From Deltaproteobacteria bacterium (lineage in GTDB: Bacteria > Desulfobacterota > Desulfuromonadia > Geobacterales > Pseudopelobacteraceae), in assembly GCA_021781535.1 (NCBI GenBank), contig JAJXWO010000008.1:33332-97331 (forward strand): a stretch of 64,000 nt of DNA. The letters are read 5' to 3'. Positions 53,575-63,630 of this stretch are shown here, one piece after another; within the stretch, counting starts at the first letter, position 1; each line of letters begins with the position of its first letter. The translations under genes and the position numbers were made by a program. The notes beneath the pieces were generated by a model. The model worked only from the letters and a program-made list of their open reading frames with translations. It had not been told where the DNA came from and searched no databases.

Positions 53575-55662
53575 ATGCTACACGCCTGTGACAAAGGATT
53601 ATCCTTAAGATCAAAAATTACCCTCTATACCACTGGGATCACCATCACAATTCTGGTGATGGCATCCGTCACCATCTCTATACTCTCCAGTTTCCGGTTT
53701 TTGCCTGTTATCACCGTTGTACAGTCTCCGTTGATTGCCGGTGTTGTTCTACTCGGATTGTTTTCCGGTCTGTTCATGTGGGTGGTGATGGGGAAAGTAT
53801 TGTCCCCATTACAGACGGTGATTGATCTGATTGGAAATGTTCATTCCAAAACGGGAGATAAACGCTTGCTGCCGACCGTTTTTGACGGCGATCTTGGACG
53901 GCTGTCCTGTGCCTTTAATAAAATGGTGGGCGAATTTGATCTCCAGCAACAAAAGCTGGTCTTGATGCAGACGGAAATGCAACAGCAGAAAGCTTTTGCT
54001 GAAGGAGTGCTCAACAAGGCGGCTGTGCCGATATTCGTCCTGGATGCAGATCATCGCATTATCGTCTGGAATAGTGCCATGGAAAGTCTGTCTGATTTCA
54101 AAGCTAAAGAGATGATCGGGACCAATCGCCAGTGGCTCCCTTTTTACGCCGATGAGCGTCCGGTGCTGGCCGATCTGGTCCTGGCGGCTGATGGCATGCA
54201 CCTGGAAGAATTGTACGGCAACTTCCGCATGTCACAGCATGTGCTGGGAGGGCTGCAGTCTGAGGGATGGCTTGAAAATGTCGGGGGGGAATGCCGCTAT
54301 CTGCTTTTTGATGCGGCGCCGGTTTATGATGCAAATGATGTCAAGCTGGGCGTAATTGAAACCCTGCTCGATATTACCGAACGAAAGATGGCCGAAGCCG
54401 AACTCACAAAAAGTCGCGAGGAGTTGCAGCGTAAGCACAATGAGTTGAGCGAATTGTTCTCCCAGGTTGAGAACGGCAAGCGAGAGTGGGAAGACACCAT
54501 GGACAGCCTTGCGGAAATGGTGCTGATGTGTGACCAGTTTGGTGTTGTCAGCCGCTGCAACCGCGCTGTTATTTCCTTTACGGGGCTCCCGTACAATATG
54601 ATTATCAATAGTGACTGCATGGAACTGTTAGTCAGGGCCGGATTGGAGGTAACCGGTTATGACGGGACAAGCGGGCAGCTTGAATGCGAGGGGGGGCGAC
54701 GTCACTTTGAACTGCTTTCGAATGAATTAAAGCAGGCAGGATCTGATGATATTCGAGGCGTAGTTGTTACCATCCACGAGACAACGGAACTCTTCAAGAT
54801 GAATGAAAAACTCCAGAAGGCTTATGTAGAGTTACAGCAGAGCCAGGCGCAGATTTTCCAGCAGGAGAAAATGGCATCCATCGGGCAACTGGCAGCCGGC
54901 GTCGCCCACGAGATCAACAATCCGATGGGTTTTATCTCCAGCAATCTTAGTACCATGGGCAAATACATGGAAAAGATCAGTGTTTTCGAAACGGCCATGA
55001 TCGAAGCGGTACAGGACAAAGGCGATACGGAGACGGTTGCCATGTTGGGTGAACTTCGCAAGAAGATGAAAATTGATTTTATTCTTGATGATATAAAAAA
55101 CCTGCTGGATGAATCACGTGATGGATCCGAAAGGGTACGGCGCATCGTGCAGGATCTGAAGAGCTTTTCTCATGTTGACGAGGCCGAGTGCAAGCCGGTC
55201 AGTGTCAATGAATGCCTGGACGCGACACTTAATATGCTGCGTAACGAGATAAAGTATGTCGCTGATGTTGAGAAGGAGTACAACCCTGATCTGCCGATGC
55301 TGCTCTGCTTTCCGCAACAGATAAACCAGGTATTTATGAATATTTTGGTGAATGCCGCCCATGCCATTGAAGGCCATGGCGTTATTACTATCAATACTCG
55401 ACTCGAATCTGACGAAATTGTTGTACGAATTGGTGACACCGGCAAGGGAATTGCGCCGGAAAATCTGACCCGGGTTTTTGAACCGTTTTTTACCACCAAG
55501 GAAGTCGGCAAAGGAACCGGCCTTGGTCTTTCAATCAGCTATGACATCATAAAAAAACATGGCGGAGACATACATGTCGAGAGCGAAGCCGGTGTCGGTA
55601 CGACCTTTATAATCCGGTTGCCGTTGAACCATGTTTTTGCAGTCGACCAGGTGAAATCCTGA
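53575..55662 (+). CDS. Membrane histidine kinase (HAMP-like, two PAS, HPK4-type core)
   Basis: 695 aa. Two N-terminal membrane helices (about 17-38 and 46-70) are followed by a HAMP-like helix pair, a PAS domain (about 145-275, ending [11 protein letters not shown]), a coiled coil, a second PAS-like domain (about 315-400) and a catalytic core. The phospho-acceptor is H445 in [11 protein letters not shown]. The long helix region (QIKLDFI-like) and GHKL domain contain N-box [10 protein letters not shown]1 GDTGKGI, F-box EPFFTTK and G2 [16 protein letters not shown] is good. No response regulator is directly adjacent; the next gene is another kinase. Confidence 0.9.
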   Translation: MLHACDKGLSLRSKITLYTTGITITILVMASVTISILSSFRFLPVITVVQSPLIAGVVLLGLFSGLFMWVVMGKVLSPLQTVIDLIGNVHSKTGDKRLLPTVFDGDLGRLSCAFNKMVGEFDLQQQKLVLMQTEMQQQKAFAEGVLNKAAVPIFVLDADHRIIVWNSAMESLSDFKAKEMIGTNRQWLPFYADERPVLADLVLAADGMHLEELYGNFRMSQHVLGGLQSEGWLENVGGECRYLLFDAAPVYDANDVKLGVIETLLDITERKMAEAELTKSREELQRKHNELSELFSQVENGKREWEDTMDSLAEMVLMCDQFGVVSRCNRAVISFTGLPYNMIINSDCMELLVRAGLEVTGYDGTSGQLECEGGRRHFELLSNELKQAGSDDIRGVVVTIHETTELFKMNEKLQKAYVELQQSQAQIFQQEKMASIGQLAAGVAHEINNPMGFISSNLSTMGKYMEKISVFETAMIEAVQDKGDTETVAMLGELRKKMKIDFILDDIKNLLDESRDGSERVRRIVQDLKSFSHVDEAECKPVSVNECLDATLNMLRNEIKYVADVEKEYNPDLPMLLCFPQQINQVFMNILVNAAHAIEGHGVITINTRLESDEIVVRIGDTGKGIAPENLTRVFEPFFTTKEVGKGTGLGLSISYDIIKKHGGDIHVESEAGVGTTFIIRLPLNHVFAVDQVKS

Positions 55663-55722
55663 TGAGTTGCGCAATCAGGAATTTCACATCCAGTTTGCGG
55701 CAGAAACTTGTAAGGAGGTCCG

Positions 55723-58700
55723 ATGCCACACGATGAATCCCAACTGCACGTACGATATCGCCGGTTGTTACGGATCTGTGGCGTAGCTTCGCTTGCCTTC
55801 GGTTGTACCGCCATGGCAGGGTGGCTGCTGAATGTGCCATTTCTGGCGAGCCTGGGCCACGGGCTTGTTCCAATGGCGCCGAGTACAGCGATCCTGTTTG
55901 CTCTCTATGGAATCGGGGTGTTGATTTCTGTTCGCGCTTTCCGCGACCGCCGGACCATGTCGCTCTTTCTGGCTATTTTTGTTTTCGGCGCTTTGATCTC
56001 CGCGACCCTATTGGTCCTTTCGATCCGCGGAGTTTTTTTGAATATTGAACACCTTGGCTTTCACACAATGGGGGCCGTAGACGGGACCCCCATCGGGCAT
56101 ATGTCTCCCATTACCGCTTTCAGCTTTTTGTTGATCAGCGGTCAGATTGTAGCGTTGGTACGCAAGGCCGTACCTGTCGGTGCGTGGCGATACAAGGCGG
56201 CCTGGTGGGCCGCAATTGTCTTGATTGCGGTCTATGCCATGCTTGTTCTTGCGTATCTTTTGGGTGCGCCACTTTTTTACGGAAGCGACTTTATTCCACC
56301 CGCAGTGACCACAAGTCTTGGATTCATTGCACTCGGCGTTGCCCTGTCCGTTCTGTTTCGACCACGAGCCTGGCCGGAAACCGGCAAGAGTATTCGGGAA
56401 GCCCACAACCACTCTCCGGTTATGATCATATTTTTTATCTTTATGGCCGCAGGAATTATCTCTGTCGGCTATTTCTACCACCGTAATCATCAGAAACAGT
56501 ATCTGGCCGAGGTTGAGCTTCAGTTGTCTGCGATCGCCGATCTTAAGGTGAATGAGTTGCAGCACTGGCGGGAAGAACGGCGTGCAGATGCCGGAATTTT
56601 TTACCACAATGCAGCCTTTGCTTCACTCGTAAAGGCTTATGTACATCGTTCCACGTCCGAACAGATCCGGCGGGAAATTGAAGATTGGACCATAAATATC
56701 CGCAATAACCATAATTACACCCGGGTTGTTCTGCTTGATGCCCGGGGGGAAATCAGATTTTCGCTGCCCGAGTTCTCCTTAGAACCACTTTCTTATTCAA
56801 TAAAACAAAAGGCCGCCGAATCACTCCGCACAGGCCGGATAACATTTACCGACTTTTACCGGAATGCGTCCAACGGGAAAATCTATCTGAGCATTCTGGC
56901 CCCGATTTTTGATCCAGTCCGTGTAGGGACTCCGCTTGGGGTGCTGGTGCTGAGGATCGATCCCGAGAGATATCTGTATCCGTTCATACAGAGCTGGCCC
57001 AATGCCAGCTCCACTGCTGAAACATTGCTTGTCCGCAAAGATGGCACCGATGTTGTTTTTCTGAATGATCTCAGATTTAGAAAACATGCGGCATTGAACC
57101 TGAAATTTCCGCTCACAAGAACCGAAAATCCGGCTGTAATGGCCGTTATGGGACGGGAAGGTATCGTGCGGGGTATCGATTACCGGGGACACCCGGTTAC
57201 TGCCGCACTGCGCAACATTCCCGATTCACCCTGGTATCTTGTCGCTCGTATGGATGCTGATGAAGTGTATGCACCGATGCGCGAGAGGCTATGGGGTACG
57301 GTACTACTGATAAGTGCGATGTTGCTGAGCGCCACCACTGGCCTCGGGCTGGTCTGGCGGCAGCAGAGCCTTTCGTATTACAGAAGCTCCGATGAGCAGT
57401 CCAGGCAAAACAGGGAACGCCTGCAAAGTGTCCTGAATGTTTTTCAGTTTGAGTCAAATGACATGAAAGAGTTGCTGGACTTTACTCTCAACGAGGCGAT
57501 CGGCATAACCTCAAGCAAGTATGGTTATATCTATTGTTATAACGAAGAAAAAAAGCAATTTATATTGAATTCATGGTCGCGCGATGTAATGCATGCCTGC
57601 CGCATAACAGATCCGCAGTCAGTGTATGATCTAGATAAAACCGGAATGTGGGGAGAAGCGGTGCGCCAGCGTCGGCCGATTATGGTCAATGATTTTGATA
57701 CGCCTGATCCGTTACTGAAAGGTTACCCCGAGGGTCACGTGCATCTGGGCCGCTTCCTGACCATACCCCATTTTGATCAGGGTAAGATTGTTGCTGTGGT
57801 AGGTGTTGCCAACAAGGAGTCCGATTATGACGATTCCGACGTACTCCAGCTTACGTTATTGATGGGCTCAGCCTGGAAAATCGCCGAACGGAGACGGGTC
57901 GAAGCGGGCATGGCCCATCAGTCCGCTCTGCTGCGAAGCATTATGGATTCCATCCCGGATTTGATTTTCTATAAGGATGCCAAGAGTGTCTATCTCGGTT
58001 GCAACAAAGCTTTCGAACGATTTGCAGGCCGGACGGAGAGGGAACAGGCCGGCAAGACTGATTTTGAGTTCTTTGACCATGAACTTGCCGAATTTTTTCA
58101 GAAAAAGGATCGTGAAATACTGGATGCCTGCCAATCTTCCAGCAACGAGGAGTGGGTTACCTATCCGGATGGCACGAGAGTATTGCTGGATACGCTTAAG
58201 ACACCGTTTTGCGGCACGGATGGAAAGTTGCTGGGGCTTGTCGGTATCAGTCGTGATATAACTGAACGCAAGCTGAAAGAACAGGAAATTGAAGAAAAAA
58301 ATGCCGAGCTGGAGCGGTTTACGTATACCGTTTCTCACGATCTGAAAAGTCCGCTGGTGACCATAAAAACCTTTCTGGGGTATCTTGAGGCGGATATCAA
58401 GCTCCCGGACAATGACCGCATTCAGCAGGATCTGGGTTTTATGCATAACGCTGCCGACAAGATGTCGCAACTGCTCGATGAATTACTGGAGTTATCGCGT
58501 GTCGGGCGAATCAACAATCCTCCTCAAAACGTTGCTTTCACTGATCTGGCAAATGATGCAGTCCGGTTGGATGCCGGAAGAATAAGTAAGCGTGGCGTAA
58601 CGGTTAAAATCATTGATTCACCGGTTATGTTGTGTGGTGACAGAGCGCGTCTGGTGGAAATATGGCAAAATCTGGTGGAAAATGCCGTGAAGTATAGTGG

Positions 58701-59013
58701 CGACGAGCCGGTGCCGCATATTGAGATTGGGTGTACGGGTGAGGATGGCGCCCCGGTATTTTTTGTGCGGGATAACGGCATTGGCATAGATCCCCCGTAT
58801 CACGAAAAAATTTTCAGCCTCTTCGACAAACTTGATTCCGCTAGCGAGGGTACCGGTTTGGGGTTGGCACTGGTCAAGCGGATCGTAGAATTATATGGTG
58901 GTAAAATTTGGGTCGAGTCGCAGGGGAAGGGACATGGTTCCTGTTTCCGGTTTACATTGCCGGAAGCCATTCAAAATAAAGGGGTCGCACAATGCGCGGT
59001 GAACCGATTGTAG
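55723..59013 (+). CDS. Multisensor histidine kinase (membrane sensor, dCache, GAF, PAS)
   Basis: 1096 aa. A multi-helix N-terminal membrane sensor (about 15-215) is followed by a further helix (about 228-250), an extracellular double-Cache-like domain (about 260-520), and another membrane helix (about 530-550). The cytoplasmic part holds a GAF_2 domain (about 575-725), a PAS (about 733-855), HisKA with H872 in SHDLKSPL, and a GHKL ATPase with DNGIGI and GTGLGLA. SD AAGGAGG is 5 nt before the ATG. It overlaps the next gene by 22 nt, so it is coupled to that response regulator. A periplasmic ligand is likely sensed, identity unknown. Confidence 0.9.
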   Translation: MPHDESQLHVRYRRLLRICGVASLAFGCTAMAGWLLNVPFLASLGHGLVPMAPSTAILFALYGIGVLISVRAFRDRRTMSLFLAIFVFGALISATLLVLSIRGVFLNIEHLGFHTMGAVDGTPIGHMSPITAFSFLLISGQIVALVRKAVPVGAWRYKAAWWAAIVLIAVYAMLVLAYLLGAPLFYGSDFIPPAVTTSLGFIALGVALSVLFRPRAWPETGKSIREAHNHSPVMIIFFIFMAAGIISVGYFYHRNHQKQYLAEVELQLSAIADLKVNELQHWREERRADAGIFYHNAAFASLVKAYVHRSTSEQIRREIEDWTINIRNNHNYTRVVLLDARGEIRFSLPEFSLEPLSYSIKQKAAESLRTGRITFTDFYRNASNGKIYLSILAPIFDPVRVGTPLGVLVLRIDPERYLYPFIQSWPNASSTAETLLVRKDGTDVVFLNDLRFRKHAALNLKFPLTRTENPAVMAVMGREGIVRGIDYRGHPVTAALRNIPDSPWYLVARMDADEVYAPMRERLWGTVLLISAMLLSATTGLGLVWRQQSLSYYRSSDEQSRQNRERLQSVLNVFQFESNDMKELLDFTLNEAIGITSSKYGYIYCYNEEKKQFILNSWSRDVMHACRITDPQSVYDLDKTGMWGEAVRQRRPIMVNDFDTPDPLLKGYPEGHVHLGRFLTIPHFDQGKIVAVVGVANKESDYDDSDVLQLTLLMGSAWKIAERRRVEAGMAHQSALLRSIMDSIPDLIFYKDAKSVYLGCNKAFERFAGRTEREQAGKTDFEFFDHELAEFFQKKDREILDACQSSSNEEWVTYPDGTRVLLDTLKTPFCGTDGKLLGLVGISRDITERKLKEQEIEEKNAELERFTYTVSHDLKSPLVTIKTFLGYLEADIKLPDNDRIQQDLGFMHNAADKMSQLLDELLELSRVGRINNPPQNVAFTDLANDAVRLDAGRISKRGVTVKIIDSPVMLCGDRARLVEIWQNLVENAVKYSGDEPVPHIEIGCTGEDGAPVFFVRDNGIGIDPPYHEKIFSLFDKLDSASEGTGLGLALVKRIVELYGGKIWVESQGKGHGSCFRFTLPEAIQNKGVAQCAVNRL

Positions 59014-59441
59014 TACTTTTGGTAGAAGATGATCCGGCACATGCCGAAATTGTGAGAAGAAATTTTGAAACATCCCGGATAGCCAATCGTCTGATACATC
59101 TGTCTGACGGCCAGGCAGCTTTGGATTATATTTGCCGGCGCGATGCTTTCAGCGATCCTGCCACCTCTCCGAGGCCCGGCATTATTCTGCTCGACCTGCG
59201 CCTGCCAAAGATTGATGGTCTTAATGTTCTTAAAATTATTAAAGAGGATCCGCAGTTGGAAAATATTCCGGTTGTAATTCTGACAACTTCGGCTGCCGAA
59301 TCGGATATCGTCAAGGCCTATGAGTACCATGCCAACAGTTATCTGGTAAAACCGGTTGATTTTCATAGTTTTACCGAATTGATGGATACGCTTGGATATT
59401 ATTGGCTGGTATGGAATCAGCATCCCAGCATGCAGCACTGA
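58992..59441 (+). CDS. Single-domain response regulator (Rcp1-like)
   Basis: 149-aa stand-alone receiver. Acidic pair VEDDPAH at the N-terminus, phosphoacceptor D68 in LLDLRLPKIDG, conserved Thr in LTTSAAE and Lys in LVKPVD. A long alpha4/loop insert with YHANSY is typical of Rcp1-type regulators paired with phytochrome-like or bacteriophytochrome kinases. It has no output domain. It overlaps the upstream multisensor kinase by 22 nt and is its most likely partner. Confidence 0.9.
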   Translation: MRGEPIVVLLVEDDPAHAEIVRRNFETSRIANRLIHLSDGQAALDYICRRDAFSDPATSPRPGIILLDLRLPKIDGLNVLKIIKEDPQLENIPVVILTTSAAESDIVKAYEYHANSYLVKPVDFHSFTELMDTLGYYWLVWNQHPSMQH

Positions 59442-59547
59442 TAGCGGGAGAGGTTATTTTACAAAATCATATCGGTGAAATGACGCAGTTCAATGTACGG
59501 GCGTACCGACTACGCATGAAACGGCATATTACTAAAAGGCGGGTGTG

Positions 59548-61536
59548 ATGGTAGCACAATATATTAAAATCCTTATTGTTGAAGATGAAGCGGCGCATGC
59601 CGAATCGATGCAACGGGAGCTGACCTCAAGCACTATGTCGGTGGCAGTCACACTCGTAAGTTCACTCAGTGAGTATCGAGCCAGTATTGCTGAATCTGTT
59701 CCGGACATTGCCATCATGGACTTGAATCTTCCTGATGGCAAGGCGGTAGAGGTGCTGACATCTCCCGCAGAATCAGGTGCTTTCCCGATCCTCCTGATGA
59801 CCAGCCACGGCAACGAGCAGGTTGCGGTGGAAGCAATTAAATCCGGGGCCCTTGATTATGTTGTCAAGTCACCTGAGGCCTTTGCTTTGTTGCCGCACAT
59901 TGTTACGCGGGCTCTTCGCGAATGGCGTTTGCTGATAGATCGTCAGCAGGCGGTGGCGTTGGTCAGCGAGCAGGAAGAGGAACTTGATGCGATTTACGAA
60001 AATGCTCCCCTGATCATGATGCTGGTTGATCAGCAGCACCGGGTCTGCAAGGTTAACTGTTCCGGTGAAACATTTACGAAGGACCGGAGAGCACAGATGC
60101 TCGGCGCAACCATCGGGGATTCCCTGCATTGCCTGCAATCGGCGCTTACCGATTTAGGATGCGGCTTCGGAGAAAAGTGTCCTCAATGCGCCTTTCGCAA
60201 GCTGTTACATGAGACGGTGAAACATGGCATTACATTTACATCGGTTGAAGTGAGCCTGATGTTTGATCATGATGGTTTCGAACGGGAAGTTCTTTTTCTC
60301 TGTTCGACAAAAAAGCTGATTATTCGTAAGGAACCATTGGTTCTGGTTAGTCTGCTTGATATTACCGAGCGCCGTGCACTGGAAGAACAGTTGCGACAGG
60401 CACAAAAGATGGATGCCATAGGGCGGTTGGCTGGTGGTGTGGCCCATGATTTTAATAATATGCTGAATGTTGTTATCGGCTACACGGAGCTGGCTCTGAA
60501 ACGGGTGGTTCAGGATGAAAAGACCAGAGCATATCTTCATGGAGTGCTGGACGCCGGCAGACGCTCCGCCGATTTGACCAGACAACTGCTCGCATTTTCG
60601 CGTAAACAGGTAGTGCAGCCCCGAATCCTGGATATTAACAGAACAATTAATGAACAAATGATGCTGTTGAACAAACTTATTAGCGAGGAGATCGAGCTTA
60701 CATTTATTTTCGATTCCGATGTTGGTCCCATTCTGATGGATCCCTCACAAATTGACCAGATTCTGGTTAATCTGGTTGTTAATGCACGGGATGCCATCGA
60801 AGGCAGCGGGAACATTACCATCACGACTGCTAATGCTGATTTGGACGAGCTCTATTGCCAGTCTTACCGGGGAGCCGTGCCCGGGCCGTATATTCGCATC
60901 ACTGTCCAAGATAGCGGCTGTGGCATGGATGCGGCGACCATTGTGCAGATATTTGAGCCGTTTTTTACTACCAAAGAACTTGGCAAAGGAACCGGGCTCG
61001 GTCTTGCAACCGTCTATGGGATCGTCAAACAGAACGAAGGAGAAATTCACGCTGAAAGCCTGGTCGGGAACGGCACTACGTTTGTAATCCATATTCCGCG
61101 CCAAACACTGAAGACTGTTAATCCGTCTCTTGAAACATCCTTTTCTGTCCCGAAGGGAAGCGAAACAATTCTGCTGGTAGAAGATGATGAATCAAACCTG
61201 AAAATTGCCCAACTGCTGCTGGAAGAGAGCGGCTATACCGTGATTTGCAGCACATATCCGCCCGAGGCGTGCAAACTTTATGAGCAGCACGCTGATGAGA
61301 TTTCACTGTTGTTGAGCGACGTCATCATGCCAGAATTGAATGGCAGGGAGTTGTATGACCGGATCAGAAGTATTAATCAGGATATCAAGGTGTTGTTCAT
61401 GTCCGGGTATACCGATGACGTGATTACCACCCGGGGCGTGCTGCCTGAAGGAACCAATTTTATACATAAACCGTTTACTATCTTGCAGCTTGCAGAAAAG
61501 GTGCGGATGGTGCTGGATGCGGAGAGTTGCATATGA
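59548..61536 (+). CDS. Hybrid histidine kinase with N- and C-terminal receivers and a Cys-rich PAS
   Basis: 662 aa, order REC-PAS-HisKA-GHKL-REC. The N-terminal REC has D58 (MDLNLPDG). The PAS-like region (about 150-270) carries an unusual Cys set, HCLQS, then [11 protein letters not shown]. HisKA has H300 in [10 protein letters not shown]. The GHKL domain has [15 protein letters not shown] and GKGTGLGLA. The C-terminal REC has D591 ([13 protein letters not shown]). ATG 59548 has AAGG at 8 nt; GTG 59545 is possible. It overlaps the next kinase by 4 nt. Predicted cytoplasmic, so it probably receives phosphate or redox/metal cues. Confidence 0.9.
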   Translation: MVAQYIKILIVEDEAAHAESMQRELTSSTMSVAVTLVSSLSEYRASIAESVPDIAIMDLNLPDGKAVEVLTSPAESGAFPILLMTSHGNEQVAVEAIKSGALDYVVKSPEAFALLPHIVTRALREWRLLIDRQQAVALVSEQEEELDAIYENAPLIMMLVDQQHRVCKVNCSGETFTKDRRAQMLGATIGDSLHCLQSALTDLGCGFGEKCPQCAFRKLLHETVKHGITFTSVEVSLMFDHDGFEREVLFLCSTKKLIIRKEPLVLVSLLDITERRALEEQLRQAQKMDAIGRLAGGVAHDFNNMLNVVIGYTELALKRVVQDEKTRAYLHGVLDAGRRSADLTRQLLAFSRKQVVQPRILDINRTINEQMMLLNKLISEEIELTFIFDSDVGPILMDPSQIDQILVNLVVNARDAIEGSGNITITTANADLDELYCQSYRGAVPGPYIRITVQDSGCGMDAATIVQIFEPFFTTKELGKGTGLGLATVYGIVKQNEGEIHAESLVGNGTTFVIHIPRQTLKTVNPSLETSFSVPKGSETILLVEDDESNLKIAQLLLEESGYTVICSTYPPEACKLYEQHADEISLLLSDVIMPELNGRELYDRIRSINQDIKVLFMSGYTDDVITTRGVLPEGTNFIHKPFTILQLAEKVRMVLDAESCI

Positions 61537-62753
61537 ACACGACAGCTCTGGATATTTTGATTGCCGAAGATGATGTGGGTCACGCGGCAGCGATCCGGCG
61601 CAGTCTGGAGAATACGTATCCGGATGCAGTCATATCGGTCGTTACGAGCATTCGTGAATATCGGGAATATATTGCCAGGTCCATACCGTCTATTGCTATT
61701 CTGGATCTCAATCTGAGCGATGGGCGGACTATTGATCTTTTGTCTGCTCCGGCGGTTGATGCGACCTTTCCGATGATTATGATGACCAGTTGCGGCAGTG
61801 AACAGGTAGCGGCTGATGCAATCAAACGGGGGGCGTTAGACTACATGGTAAAATCCCCCGACACCTTTGCAACTATCGGGGCCATGGTTACGGGGGCTCT
61901 GCGTGAATGGCACCTGCTGCAGGACAAAAAGCAGATGGAAATGCAACTGAAGGAATCACAGGCTCGCATCATTCAGCAGGAGAAGATGGCTTCCATTGGT
62001 CAGTTGGCTGCCGGGGTTGCCCACGAAATTAACAATCCGATGGGGTATATCACGAGCAATATGAATTCCCTCTGGAAGTATGCCGAAAAACTGGCCCAGT
62101 TTATAGAAACCCAGGGACGGGCACTGGAAACGTGTGCTGATGAAGCAACCAAGGCCTCAATTTTCGAAATGAAACGCCAGATCAAGCTGGATTTTATTAT
62201 CAAGGATTTTCGCGATTTGATAACCGAATCGTTGGAGGGCTCAAAACGCGTCAGCAAGATCGTTCAGGATTTAAAAAGTTTTTCTCGGGCCGAGGGGGAC
62301 AATCAGATTTCAGCGAATCTGAACGACTGCATTCAAAGCACCATCAATGTTGTGCGCAATGAGATCAAATATGTTGCCCAACTGAGTATTCAGCTCGGAG
62401 ACATTCCGCCGGTAATATGCCGGCCACAGCAGATCAGTCAGGTTGTTATGAATCTGCTGATAAATGCGGCGCACTCGATTTCTGATAAAGGGGTGATAAC
62501 GGTTGCTACAACGACATGTGGGGAGATGGTTGAAATAAGTGTCGCTGACACCGGCTGCGGAATTTCACCTGAAAATATGGAAAAAATATTCGAGCCCTTT
62601 TTCACCACGAAAGAAGCGGGTAAGGGGACCGGGCTTGGTTTGGCTGTCAGTGTCGATATTGTACGGAAGCATGGGGGTGAACTGCTGGTCAAGAGCACCA
62701 TAGGCTCAGGCACAACCTTTACGGTCAGACTGCCAATAGAAGGGACAAGGTAA
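61533..62753 (+). CDS. REC-histidine kinase
   Basis: 406 aa. An N-terminal receiver (D58 in ILDLNLSDG, followed by MVKSPD) closely resembles the N-terminal REC of the preceding kinase. The catalytic core (H164 in [11 protein letters not shown], then DLKSFSR and GKGTGLGLA) closely resembles the kinase at 53575. It lacks PAS and membrane domains, so its input is phosphorylation of its own REC domain. GGAG precedes the ATG at 6-7 nt. The start overlaps the upstream stop (ATGA). Confidence 0.9.
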   Translation: MNTTALDILIAEDDVGHAAAIRRSLENTYPDAVISVVTSIREYREYIARSIPSIAILDLNLSDGRTIDLLSAPAVDATFPMIMMTSCGSEQVAADAIKRGALDYMVKSPDTFATIGAMVTGALREWHLLQDKKQMEMQLKESQARIIQQEKMASIGQLAAGVAHEINNPMGYITSNMNSLWKYAEKLAQFIETQGRALETCADEATKASIFEMKRQIKLDFIIKDFRDLITESLEGSKRVSKIVQDLKSFSRAEGDNQISANLNDCIQSTINVVRNEIKYVAQLSIQLGDIPPVICRPQQISQVVMNLLINAAHSISDKGVITVATTTCGEMVEISVADTGCGISPENMEKIFEPFFTTKEAGKGTGLGLAVSVDIVRKHGGELLVKSTIGSGTTFTVRLPIEGTR

Positions 62754-62761
62754 AACGTATC

Positions 62762-63574
62762 ATGAACCCGATACGCATCCTCTTTGTTGATGATGAACGG
62801 AATGTGCTCCGCTCACTTGAGCGCCTCTTTCTTGAAGAGGAATATGAAATTTTTACTGCTGCTTCCGGCCAGGAGGGATTGGAAACTATAGAACAATCCG
62901 GCCCTTTCCAGTTGATAGTTTCCGATTATCGCATGCCTTCGATGAACGGCGTTGAATTTCTGAGCGAAGTTTACCGCCGCTGGCCTGAAACCGAACGAAT
63001 TATTCTTTCCGGCTATGCTGATACAGCTGCCATTGTTGCGGCGATAAACGAAGGGCGAATTTACAAATTCATTGCCAAACCATGGAATGACGATGAGCTG
63101 TTGAGAACAATCCATGAGGTGCTTGATCGCTATGAATTGCGTGCCAGCAATCGCCGGTTGCTGGAAGAACTTTCAACTACAAATACCGAACTGAAATCAA
63201 TCAATGACAATCTGAACAAGATTGTCGATGAACGCTTCAAGGTTGCCATGTTGCAGAGCCGTGCCCTGCATAGTTTCCAGACTGTTCTGGATGCTCTGCC
63301 CATAGGGTTTATTGGTACTGACGGCTACGGCATGATTGTACAGTGCAACAGGCTCGGAGCAGAAATGCTTGGCCGTGGGCAGGAAGAGCTCATCGGGTAT
63401 GATCTTTCAACGACGCTGCCGTCGGCACTTCTCCTGAAAATTATAGACCTTTCCGGCAATTCCTGCGGCGAATATGCCATCGAATTGCCGACTGGAAGGT
63501 ACCGTGCATATGTTACGCGACTCTCCGGAGAAGGTCAGGATGCAATCGTGATATCGCTTTTGAAAGAAAGCTGA
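62762..63574 (+). CDS. Response regulator with REC and PAS-like domains
   Basis: 270 aa. The REC domain has D55 in VSDYRMPSMNG and the tail IAKPWNDDELLRTIHE, the subtype usually coupled to HD-GYP or kinase outputs. A coiled coil (about 130-170) and a PAS-like domain (about 175-265) follow. No DNA-binding, HD-GYP or GGDEF domain is present, so it may be an adaptor or phosphate sink. 8 nt after the REC kinase, same strand. Confidence 0.85.
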   Translation: MNPIRILFVDDERNVLRSLERLFLEEEYEIFTAASGQEGLETIEQSGPFQLIVSDYRMPSMNGVEFLSEVYRRWPETERIILSGYADTAAIVAAINEGRIYKFIAKPWNDDELLRTIHEVLDRYELRASNRRLLEELSTTNTELKSINDNLNKIVDERFKVAMLQSRALHSFQTVLDALPIGFIGTDGYGMIVQCNRLGAEMLGRGQEELIGYDLSTTLPSALLLKIIDLSGNSCGEYAIELPTGRYRAYVTRLSGEGQDAIVISLLKES

Positions 63575-63630
63575 ATTTAAAAGTTCGGGATAATGCACCA
63601 ATCAATGTTATCAAAGGCAGGGAGAACAGC

